A DNA stretch of 64,000 nucleotides from Progne subis subis (taxonomy: Eukaryota; Chordata; Aves; Passeriformes; Hirundinidae). Numbering within the stretch: position 1 is the stretch's first letter; each line of letters starts with the position of its first letter. Of the stretch, positions 50,421-61,500 are shown piece after piece. Made by a program: the position numbers and the translations under genes. The stretch lies in the NCBI GenBank assembly GCA_022316685.1, contig JAKJHU010000661.1, positions 1 through 64,000 of the forward strand. Reading direction: 5' to 3'. Under the pieces are notes generated by a model. It ran no database searches. It saw only the letters and a program-made list of their open reading frames with translations, and was not told the DNA's origin.

Positions 50421-50585
50421 GATGTGACTGCTCCTGGGATCCCTGGAAATGTCCAATGCTAGGTTGGACACTGGAGCTCGGAGCACCCTGGAATAGTGGA
50501 AGGTGTCACTGCCCATAGCAGGGGTGGCACTGGGTGGACTTTGAGGTACCTCGCACCCCAACCATTCCGTAACTCTGTGATTCTA
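50421..50585 (+). mobile_element. CR1 LINE 3'-tail fragment
   Basis: This copy aligns by eye with the 3' part of the element at 43520-44616: GTGACTGCTCCTGGGATCCC, then AGGTTGGACACTGGAGCTC, GGAGCACCCTGGAATAGTGG, AAGGTGTCACTGCCCATAGC, AGGGGTGGCACTGG and a final ACTCTGTGATTCTA. It has the same orientation and probably belongs to the same subfamily, and it is truncated to the last 165 bp. Confidence 0.85.
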
Positions 50586-52379
50586 AGGAGTTGCAACATT
50601 AAACTCCAAAAATCCCCCTCTGAGGAGATTCTTTTCCTCCTCATTTACTACCTATGAAACAATCACTTACAAAGCCCGAATATTTGACAGTAACAGAACT
50701 ACGAATATCTGGAAAAATAAACTCTGTTCTGCAAAAACTGAAAATAGTCTGTACACCTTTGGTTTAAATATATACAGAGTATTCACTACTTAAAAATATG
50801 TGCAATGGTTTTGGTGTTGGTACTGATTTATTTGGTAACTGGTATGTATGAAGGAAAGAGAGCAAAATGAACAATTTTTTGAAGACTGATCTGAGGGAAG
50901 GTTGAGATGTCTGTACAAGGCCTATCACCACGGTACAGAGGGGCAGTAGCTGGAGAGTCTGATGTGGAACAGAACCTACTTAGATGGGAAATTCTGGGAA
51001 AAGAGGATGGCCAAGCTCTGCCAGTCAAGACATCCTCGTGTCATGTTAAGACATTATTTTTTCCTCTGCCAAATATAATGAGAACTACACTGCACCGAAC
51101 TGAACATATTCTTCTTAATGACTCTAAGCAGGACTGTTTCTGAAGAAAACCCTAGTTGGTCTTCCCAAGACAAGGCAAAAATAATTACAATGTCAGATAA
51201 ACACCATGAATATTTCAGCTACCAGATCATCCAGGACGACAAACAGAAGGACACAGAGAAACAGGATGAATCAAGGAAAGAAAGAGAAAATACTCACTAC
51301 CACACAGGCAGCAAACCATTTTAACAGTGCACTTCCCTGACTTTTAATGTATAAAAAACATTGAAAACAAACAAAGACCCCAAAGTACACTTAAGCCATG
51401 GTTAATGATTAATCTGGAGAATGAAGAAGTGAAGCCTGAAAATATTGAGAGAGTTTCTCTTTAACAGAAAGGAAAAGCACAGGACTGGAATAATGTTTTT
51501 AAAATCCATGCAAGAAGGGCAAAAATAGTATTATGGCAGGTTATTAACTTTTTATGGTAACTGCTAAGAGTAGAGTGTGATCTCTGAAGCACAGAATCAA
51601 CAACCAGCAGTAGGAAGTGCAAGGAAAGTGAGTACAAAGTTAGAGGCAGGATTTCTATAGAGGTGCTCTGGGTGCTAGAGCAACCCCAAATTTTTGAGGG
51701 CTGGAGAAAAGCACAACTTCATAATCAATATATTGGTCAAGTATATAGACAGTAATTTCAGCTCTACAGAAAGACTGGAATGAAAAAAAATATATACACG
51801 GTGACTGGGAAATAGCTGCATATCTCAAAGCATTCCTGGCTATGTAAGAACAAGGGAAAGGAGATACCAAATTTAAAAGGCTGAGGGCCAGGCAGTCAAA
51901 GAAAACTGGAATCTTAATTATCCCATTTCCCTCAAAAGGAAAGGTGCAAGAGAAAGGCTAGGATACTGATTTGGAGAAAAATTTTTGAAGATGTGAATAG
52001 GCAGAGTTAGAAGACAGGAGCTGTGTTTGTGTTTGGAACTGACCAAAGAGTGAATATACCCAGAGGAAAAGGAGCAGAAAGATGAGAGAAGTTAAAAAAT
52101 GAAGCAAAGTCACTGTAGGAAACAGTGCTGGAACATCTGGCAAGTCAGGAGGCAAACACACAGCCAAGCCACCAATGGCACTGAAGGAAGGGCAGGATGA
52201 ATGAAGTTAAGAATGGATCAGACTTTTCATGCGAATAAAATGGTGAAATCTGAGTTGGAGAAGGTCCCTCATGCCTGTGAACGAGAGGTACCCCAAACAC
52301 ATACAGTGAGGGGTGAAAATATGATGAGACAGTGATGTGGCTCTAGGAAATCAGAATATTTTGTGTATGTGTGGTCCTA
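50586..52379 (-). other. SSBP2: Intron 4, about 1.8 kb without recognised elements
   Basis: AT-rich and, towards its right end, increasingly rich in A/G on the plus strand. No exon or mobile element is recognised. Confidence 0.5.
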
Positions 52380-52960
52380 TAGAAAAGAAGGATTAAAAAT
52401 GTTTAGTTAAAAATCAGAGGAGAATTGCAATTAGTAAGAGAAAAGGGAAGACCTATGCAAAAAATGCTAGAGAAGGAAGCTGAACAACTGGAACAAGTAG
52501 CAGGAGACCTACAACACCTTCCTGAACTTGTGACAGAACAAAACTGAGCAAGAAGAGGGAAGAACGCAAACCAAAGGAGGGGAAAGGCCACACTGCGTGT
52601 TACTGTGCTTTGGTTTTATTATTTGCAAGACATCAGTGAGAGAGAAGGAAGGGACGGTGATGGCCAAGAGTTCAGCAGGGATTGAGAACCAGGGGAGAGC
52701 CAAGAGAGCTATTGGGGAATGTGGAGATGAGAAGCTGCTCAGTGCAGGGATGGCAGAGCCAGAGAGAGAGAGAGAAGCTGGATCTGTGTCCAGAGGAAGT
52801 GGGGCTGGCCGCAGGATTTCCGCAGGGATCCGGTGCTGCCGCAGCCCATGGGAGGAAGCGGATGCTGGGAGCCTGCCAGGGACAGCAGTTGGTAGGGGGG
52901 AAAAAAGAGAGAGGACTGCACAGTTTACCCAAGAGCTCAGTTCAAATATGTGGTTAGAGG
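52380..52960. other. Purine-rich plus strand with the window's longest frame
   Basis: The plus strand is clearly dominated by A and G over nearly 600 bp, ending in an AGAGAGAGAGAG run near 52763-52775. It then becomes GC-richer. A plus-strand frame of 158 codons (52597-53073) and minus-strand frames of 152 and 86 codons cross here, but none has a domain. A shorter plus frame (about 42 codons to a TGA near 52545) reads LEKEAEQLEQVAGDLQHLPE, a possible coiled coil. I do not recognise an element family. It may be an old, decayed insertion. Confidence 0.35.
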
Positions 52961-55900
52961 AGGACAAACCCAGGAGTCAAAGCAAACAGGGTGAGGACCT
53001 GCAGTATTTGCTCCTGCAGAGCTGGGCTGGCTGGGGATTTCACGCTTTGCTATCAGACAGCACAGGGGGATAAAGCAAATGATGGATGTGCAAGCAGAAA
53101 ATCACAACATTAATTACCTTAAAATATCAATTATCTCCAGAAAATCTCCCCTTTGATCTGGGGAATCCCAGTTTCTCAGTGGTATAAACACACAGAGTTG
53201 GAAACTCATGAGCTATTCCTGCACATCTGAACCACCTTGATCCAGAAGTGGTTTTGATCCCACACTCACTACTACAAGTTCTCAACAGAAACAGTGAATT
53301 TTCCATCTTCAGTTTCACATTCCAGCAGGTCAACATTCAAGCAGTTCCTGTTCCCATGCACCACACAGTTGCAGGCTTTAAATACGCTCTTCTTCCCCCT
53401 CTTTCAGCTTCTGCAAGGAGCAGCAATATAAATTCTGGAACGTGGGATTGCTTTCAGCACCAGTGCTGCTGCAAGATATGGGTGGGTCTGACATTATTTC
53501 ACCAATTTGAAAACTGAAATTAGGTGCAGTTCTGCTGTGAGACATATGGATTATAATGCCTGCATTCGTCAGATATATTTATCTATGTATGTTTACGTAT
53601 CTTGCAGACATAATTTCAGTTTCACCGCAGTACAATCCAGCAATCAATGCTACCTATATAGGGTATATATAGGGGGAAAAAATTAAAAAATTAAGAAAAG
53701 GTTGCCTAAAACTACCTCAAAAATTACTTTTTCAGTAATTACCTGGAAAAATCAACTTCAGGTGCAACAACACTGTTTTTTTATATGGGGCTGTAGACAT
53801 TACTCTGTGGAAAGTATTATCTTGGGTCTTGATGAATTAATCTGGGAGTTTAAATTGCTGTTTTTTTAAGTACTCTAAATCCTAAACAACCTTGCAGCAG
53901 TCTCTCCAAATGTCCAATATAGTGGCACTGGGTAGCAGACTTACAAATCAGGACCTGACAATTTAGGTCCTTGTTTTTTTCCCCAGTCCTCCTGAAACTC
54001 CCAGGAACTTTGCTATAGTAGAGAAAATCAGATTTTTCTGGAGAGCAATGAATTTACAAATTTTTATGTATTAGACTCTGTGCTGGGAGCAGTGTTTGAG
54101 GATCATGTACAGACACAATGCAATTCAATACAAAAAAAGGGGTATTACACTAATCGGCAAACAAAAGCTTGGCTCCAGCACACAGTACAAAAGTACCACA
54201 GCACATGAATTACTCAACACAATTCAGCATGTCACTTTGCATCTACAAAAATAAAAGTACTACAGTGACACAGCATGTGCTGATTGCATATCTTCACAAA
54301 TAAAAAGCAAAGAAAAACCCACTGGAAAAACTGAAGTACAGAAAAGAACGTCAGCTGCTTTAGGAAGAAGATTTAACTTTCTGGATAAAATAATGAAGTC
54401 TTAATTTTAGGGGTGCTGCTTAATTAAAAAGCTACCAAGAAGACCACAGATATAAGCAATATTGGTTGTTTTTTATCAATACCTTGCACAGCAATTAAAA
54501 TAAAAGCCTTTTTCACAGTCTGACACTGGATGTGGGGCCCATTTCTAAATTTCTTCCATTCCATAATAAGTTTTGACTTCAGCAGCTGCTTGAGTACAAA
54601 ACCCCCTCGACAGTATTAATCTGCAAACTGCTGAGCAACTGGAACAAAGAATATTGACGGCATTGCTTGGGTCCCCAAAGAGAACATTTAGAAACCAAGT
54701 AACTGGAAATGAGACTTGAACCAATTCTATGGTTCATCAGGCATCTGCAATAATATTTGATTCTAGTGCAGTTATGGGGAGTGAATCGGAATATCTGTCA
54801 GGCTGGGATTAAAAATTAAAGCAGAGGCCTTGGCTTGTCAGGAATTCATGTTGTTAAGGGAAAAAAAAAAAATAAAAGAAAGAAAAGAGAAACATTTTAA
54901 AAGCAAAATCACCGATCAGTGGAGGATCACCACCACAATGCGACAGTGGGTTGAGAAAAAGAAGGAGAAAATGTGTGTATTTTGTCAAGGCTGATAGCCA
55001 GTTTGAAGTCTGACATTTCAGCATGCTTGAAAGCAATACTTGAGACTTTTTTTTACTTCTTCTTTATAAAGACCCAGGTGGTTTGTTACATCACTAAACT
55101 GTATGATGGGATATCTGCCTGCACACAGCAAAGCTGACATAAAGTAAAAACATCAACTAAGTTACCTTAAAACAGCTGCAGAGAAGTCAGGACTGAGGTC
55201 TCAAACAAAGGGACCTAAAGCACACTTCTGGAATGGTGAGTTATGCAAGCAGATAAAAGAAGAATCTATGCCTTGGCTTATTTACCACAAGCAAACACAG
55301 AAGAGGGTGTTTAGAGTGGTCACCTCATCTGTGTATTATTTAAGTTTAAATAAATCAATATAACAAATTTTCAAATAATAATAATTTAAAACCCAGTAGT
55401 TTCAAGAATGTTTTTCCTAATCAGTAAAGGAAGTCATGGTATTTCAGTACTTCATGGGAATGGGGGGAGGTGCAGCCAAAAGCAACTCCCATAACTTGTG
55501 CCCATTAATTAAATCAGAATTACAGCTCAATTCTAGCAATTTGTGCAAAACCGATTAACCAGTATAGAAATGTCTTTTTATGCAGCAGCCAAATGCCTGT
55601 CAGAGTTTGTGAGCCACAGCACTACCAGGAGCAATAGGTTCAAAATCTCCCTCTTTCATATTAAGGAAATACTTCCAAATGCAAGAAGCACTCCAGTTTC
55701 AGATAAAATTATTGGGAAAACTTGAGGAGGCTCTATCTAGGACACATCTTCTGTATCATAAAAAGAACTTTTAAGAAACCCTTGTATTTTTAATTCTTAA
55801 TAAATAAAAACTTTTGGAGATTTCCAAGTTTAATTTACTATAGGATGGTCTCTAGAAAACAGGACAAATCAGCAATGGCACTTTAAAAACATTGTCCTGT

Positions 55901-58262
55901 CACTGTTTTCTTCTCAACTTACTCTGTTTCATGACCAGCTCTATTAATTATAATAATTCACAAAGAGTCTAAATACCAAGTATTTCTGCACTACCCTCAT
56001 GGAATGTAATTTCTGAATCAGCACCAGTAAGGGTTTGCTAAGCCTTTTTATTTCCACAGAAATCACACTTTAGGATTAACAACTCCAACAGTATTTTGTG
56101 TCTTGGGGCATCTGAAGTTTCCCTGAAGACAACCAGAGGAACCAAATGTCCACCATGACCTCCAAAATAAATTTGATAAAGATTAGAAGCCCCAAGGGGA
56201 AATAAAGCACCAAGCAGTGGGACAAGAGTTAAAGTGTTTAAGGAATTGTGTTGTTCGTGAGACAAAAATGGATACATTCTACTTTTACAGCTCCAACAGC
56301 TCTATGGTTTGCTTAGCCAGCAAAAGTGCAATACAAAAATTACTACCAAAAAAAGACAATTCTAACTTACAGAATTCTTCTCCTGTTTAGGCGATGGTTA
56401 TGCAGAAGTGCTTACACTACCACAAACAATAATTCCGTTTCTGTTACCAGGCAATATCTTAACAACTGCGGCATTTTCCAGGCCCTGTTTAATAAAGTAG
56501 AAGCACATTTTCTAAGGTGGCTTCTAGTCACTAATAAATCTAGTATATAAATGCATGTTTATTTCTTATCATATTTCCTTTGACCTCAACCTGAAATTCT
56601 GAAAACTGCAAGCAATCTGATTTGAATTCCCATGTTTTACTGTAACTTTTTTAAACTAAGAAGTTCCTGACAATCTACCAGGACAAAATCAGGACAAAAC
56701 CTGACAGAACGACCTCTTTTATGTGACTGGTTTACAGAATTTGGTTAATACAGTATCAGGCCTATATAAAAGAAAATAAAGGCTCTTTGTTAAGAAAAGA
56801 GATTATTACTACAGATAAATACCCAAACTCAGCCTCTTGAACAGGCAGCATGATTTATGGCAGGCAGCTGGAGCACCTCTGGAGTTCATCTCATGTCAGG
56901 AACAGTTGCTGCAGACTCCACATTTTTATGTCAAAAAAATAAAAGAAGAAGAAAAAAACAGCAACAGGGTACTTATATTAACATGTACCAGTAGCTAAAA
57001 TTTAGGCAGGCATAGCTGAGATTTAATTCCTGATGTCAGAATCATCAGAACACAAATTACTACCTGTTTCAACTCCTGCTCTCTTTAAATGCATTTTTAA
57101 GGCACAGAACAAACCCAGAGGTTTTACCACCTTTCAGACCTTATACTTGATGTTAATAATGTTAACTGGGTCATTTCCAGTTGACACTATTAATAAATCA
57201 TCATATTCAAATAATGTTTTGCATTTGGGTAGTGGGAAAATGGAGAAGAAAGCAGAAAATAAACATACCAAGGTAATACTGTCTTCTCTTATACTTTTTT
57301 TAAGTCACTGGCTACTTAAAAGTGAATAATACAATGTTTGTTGAGGGCTTTCTAACACAGAAACATGGACTAACCAAAAAATTGTCAGTGACACACACTG
57401 CGAAGACTGAGATAGGGTCTAAGAGACTCTTCTGGAAGGATGTGAAAGTCCTGCACTACAAAATTTGTGTGTCTACGTGGGACTTAGGCACAACACAGCT
57501 GAACACAGGTACTTAATAAAAAAACCTCCCCCATAAAGCCCCAGTTCTATCACCAGGTAGCTCGAGATGTGCCTGAGTGCCACAGGAGCATCACAGAGAC
57601 ATTTCATGGACTGATACCTTGGACTGACAACTCAGCTGCAACTGCTGAAGTTTAGGAAAACATAAAACAACCAAAAATAGGCTTTTTAAAAAAATCTTAA
57701 AACTACAGATTACTCTTTGAAATCCTACGACCCATATTGCATGAAAAATGGAAAGTTACACATGTTTTAGTGGCAGCAGGAAAAAGTAGATTTAATAATG
57801 ATAGGTGTTCAAGAACTACCCCTATGGGGTGAAACAGCATCTGGTAACTGGATAGAAGACTAACTATTAAAACCCTCTTCTGCAAACATCCTCTTGGATA
57901 CCTTAGCCCTCAAAACCATTTTCTTGTGCTTATTTGGAATTCAGGAAAATGAACAGAAGCAATGTCAGCTTTATTGAGGAAATTCCTTTCCTTCGGTACC
58001 AAATTATTTTCTACCATTCACTCAATTCATGATTTCTAAATAATCAGGCTAAAAAATATTTTTTTATATAAAATGAAAGCTTAGTTCCTTGTACAATTTA
58101 AGGAACATGATTTATGGAACAGGAGCTTCAACAAAACTCTTCACATACTATAGTGCTGCAATAATAAACGACAATAACCATCTTCTTCCAATAAGAAGAA
58201 ATTCTGCACATTATCAGGATGTCTTGGATTATGTAACCGAAAAATGTGTATTCTATTGCATC
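52961..58262 (-). other. SSBP2: Intron 4, about 5.3 kb without recognised elements
   Basis: AT-rich unique-looking sequence. A short direct repeat of CTATATAGGG type occurs at 53654-53674. I see no exon, RNA gene or transposon. Confidence 0.5.
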
Positions 58263-58974
58263 TGTTGAAGGCTGTTTTTTAGGAGATGTTCTAACCTTCT
58301 CTTGCCCCTCCAGGGGGGAGGGAGGAGGATGCTATCTGATAATGGGCCAGCCATTAAATCCAGGTGGGGCAGTGTTTCTTATCTCTTTCAGCACCCCTCC
58401 ATCCTCCAGGGGACATCTTCTGATAATGGGCCATCAGGGCCCACCAGTGATATCACACATTCCATCATCCCGTTGTGAGATGCTCCACACAGTGGGGGAG
58501 GAACCAACTGTTCCCAGCTAGATAAAAACTGGGACTGAAGGACACAAGGGATGTGGTTTTTCCACTGGATTCCTGGAGGAAGACCAGACCCACCTCATCA
58601 CCACTGGACTTTCTACAGGACCACGTCTACTCCACAGAACCACATCTGTTACTCCAGGAGGATTTATTTGGACCGCTTCCAACACCCTGACCAACAGGGT
58701 GCCAGGTCATATCCCGGACTCGGTCCGAGTTTTCCAGGATCTTTGTTTGCTTCCTTGCTTGTTCTTTTGTACTACTACATTTGTATTTTCCTTTTTTTTT
58801 TTTTTTTTTTTTAATATTCCTACTAAAGAACTTTTACTCCTATTCCCATATCTTTGTATGAAAGCCCCTAATTACAAAATTAAAACAATTTGGAGGGAAG
58901 GGGGTTTACATTCTCCATTCCAAGGGAGGCTTTAGTATTCCTTAGCAGACAACTGTTTTTCAAAACCAAGACAC
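58263..58974 (+). mobile_element. Solitary passerine-type ERV LTR, antisense to SSBP2
   Basis: The block starts TGTTGAAGGCTG and ends AAAACCAAGACA, matching TG...CA LTR ends. It holds GATAAAAACTGGG (58521-58533, TATA-like), the CCACCTCATCACCACTGGAC segment, and GACCAACAGGGTGCCAGGTC. A T run of about 24 near 58790-58813 precedes the TACTAAAGAAC polyadenylation area. I recognise this order from solo LTRs common in songbird genomes, from memory. No target duplication is obvious, so the ends may be off by some bases. A 14-bp motif, CTGATAATGGGCCA, occurs twice in its upstream half. No retroviral coding sequence flanks it. Confidence 0.75.
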
Positions 58975-60997
58975 AGGATAAGACAGCAAGGATGTCAGGT
59001 AGCTACATTTTTTTTCCAATTAAGGGGAAATCCAACACATGTTCTCCACACAGCAATGAGGGGACAGCAGCTGGAGCAAGAAAAATAAAGCAACTGGCAG
59101 TGGGAGGCACAAACCACCATGTGTACACAGAGTAAAACAAAACGGTGAAAATACAGGCATAGGATGGAGCAAAAAGCTTTCTGCAGGGATATCTAAGAGT
59201 TGTCTAGCAGGCACCCTTTAACAATTTTGTCCTTGCAAACAGAAAATTTGAGATTTTCTCACAATAGAGAAAACTGGAAAGGGTTGTCTTTGCCTCAAAT
59301 ACACAGAAAAAATCCAGATGAAATAAAATAATAGTTTTGGCACAGAGGAGTAACTCTAAAATTGAACAGTAAACAGGAATGACCCACTGCATTTGTACTG
59401 TTTTCTGTGACCCTGCTACTGCAAACATGTGTGACTCTAATCAGAGTATTCACATATAAAATGCTATTCAACCATGAAATTGTTTGCCAGGCGAGGGCCA
59501 GAGTCCCTGATCCTGCTGTTGGACCTGTTGAGGCAGATCCCAACATCTGTGCAGAGCTGGGATGAAGCCAACGGGGTCATGCTCTACGGGGATTCACTGC
59601 CTGCTTTTACAGATCTCACTGAAATCCTATTCCTGAAAAACTGATTGATTAAGTGAAATGTTGCACTCAACTGTATGCATATGCACAGTCCATGCATTTT
59701 TCTGTCACTCTTCTAAAACAGGAAAGACATCAAAATTCACCTCAAATTATTCCCTTAATTACCTACTATTTAAGATCTCAGTACATTTCAAACCTAAAAT
59801 TTAGGTTTGCAATATGGAAATCAGATGTGAAAATTGGAAAATGTTTTCCGATTACTCAGAAAGCAGTATTTATTATCCACCTTATAGAGAACTTTGTCTT
59901 CCACTTCCTATGTGAGAGAAAACCAGGTCATGCACCTCTTCTGGTGTGAATTATACACAGAACTACTTTCCTGGGTAAATGAGCCTCTGATGGGTTACAG
60001 ACTGCTGCATCTGAATTTTGTTACAGGTATCCTCCCTAGGTGGCATAAATCCAGTCTGTGGATATTGCTGTGACAGCACTTTGGAGATGGACCTAAGTTA
60101 AGGAGGGGTCACAATAAAACAGGCAACGAGGACAAAGTTGCAGTGCAGACTTTCACCTTAAGTCAAGTTTAATATTTTTTATTCTCCTTGATCATGCCAC
60201 AATCTCTATTTTTCTCTAGGGGGGAGAAAATGGAGATAAAATGTCGTATTTTGTCTATCTTACACCACAGGTTTACTGTTTTTAGTGGTTATCATGTTTT
60301 GAATGCAAAGATCTCAAACTAAGAAATAAGAAACAGTATTTCCAAGCTTTCATGCAGAGCTGCATGTTTGTTCCCAAGTACCATCTCCCATGCAGGCCTG
60401 AGGACCCATGTAAACACGAGCGCCTGTAACACCAAGGCCTTAATTATGCAGAAAATTCAAAAAGACCATTATCTGTGACTCGTGTTATGTAATGTACATC
60501 TCATATTTAGTGTGGCGTTTGGATGTGACAGTTCTAGTCAGCCATGGATATCCGTGTTCCCTCCAGAGGCCTCTCTGCCTTTCCTCCTCGTTACTTCACT
60601 TTTCACCACCTCTCATAAGGCATTTGTTGTTCACATGTTCTTACTACGAGCTGCACGTCTCCTGCAATTTGCGATCTTCAGGATTCATCTTTCATCATAT
60701 TAGAGAGCAGATGGAAGTTGTAAGTCCTTGGATTTTCCAGAAATGTGTTAAGCAAGTCTGAAATGAGTCACTTAGATGTATTAACAGAGCAGTCAAGCTG
60801 ATAACAAAATCTGTGTTTGGCATATTGTGCAGACATAAGACTCTCACTTTCACTTTTGCTTTTCATGAGGCTAAAGAAGATTGCATTAGGTGAAGTGCCT
60901 CCAGCCCAGGCAAACAGAAGAAGGAAAACGCTTCCCATCAGTGCACAGCTGTGTTTAACATGGTGCAGAGACAGAGGAACGGTGACATACCAAAGGC
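58975..60997 (-). other. SSBP2: Intron 4, about 2 kb between two LTR-like blocks
   Basis: Mostly AT-rich, with a GC-richer stretch at 59,475-59,600 that I could not assign. A 21-bp near-palindrome lies at 59789-59809 (CAAACCTAAA, one A, TTTAGGTTTG). No exon is recognised. Confidence 0.5.
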
Positions 60998-61500
60998 AGC
61001 CTTTTTCCCAACCTGGGAATGAAACTCAAGATAATTTAGGAAGGAGGTTATATAAGAGCCGATCTTTATTTGAAGGCTGTCAGGGGCAGTTATGGAAAGA
61101 TGTCCACAAAAGCTCACCCACACAGGGCTGAGTACATTTTACAGGCTTTAGGAAATTAGCATAATCAATAAACAGCACCATTTAGGAGGACAAGTGGTGA
61201 TGGAATTCCCCCCAGTCAAGTCCCTTCTCTGGAGCCCTCCCTTGGTACTAGCTGCACTTTGCCCATGAAATGTATCTCAAAGATCAAACGTATCTCAAGG
61301 TTTTCAACCTTGGTAGCCAGGAAGAATCAAATTAGCACTGGGGCCTTGTACCCTCTGGGGCTTGGAGATCTGGAATTTGTTTTATCTTTCTGCCTAGGGA
61401 AAGGGTATGGAAAACTACTGGGAAAACTAGCCACTAATACAATAGGCTACAGAGCTACAAATACATGTGTGAAGAATACAGAGAACACAGAAAAGAAAAA
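60998..61500 (-). mobile_element. LTR-like block with AATAAA signal, SSBP2-sense
   Basis: Read on the minus strand, the block shows in order GGAATTCCATCACCACTTGT, TTATTGATTATGCTAATTTC, a degenerate TATA (TGTAAAATG, complement of 61133-61141) followed by TACTCAGCCCTGTG, then CAAATAAAGATCGGCTCTTA with AATAAA at the complement of 61065-61070, and TTGAGTTTCATTCCCAGG. This U3-R-U5-like order recalls gammaretrovirus-like bird ERV LTRs from memory. I could not fix either TG...CA end or a target duplication, so the borders are approximate. No retroviral gene is adjacent. Confidence 0.45.

Noticed and set aside
52597..53073. 158-codon plus-strand frame
   Set aside because: Compositional: purine bias removes stops. 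No recognisable domain and no splice evidence.
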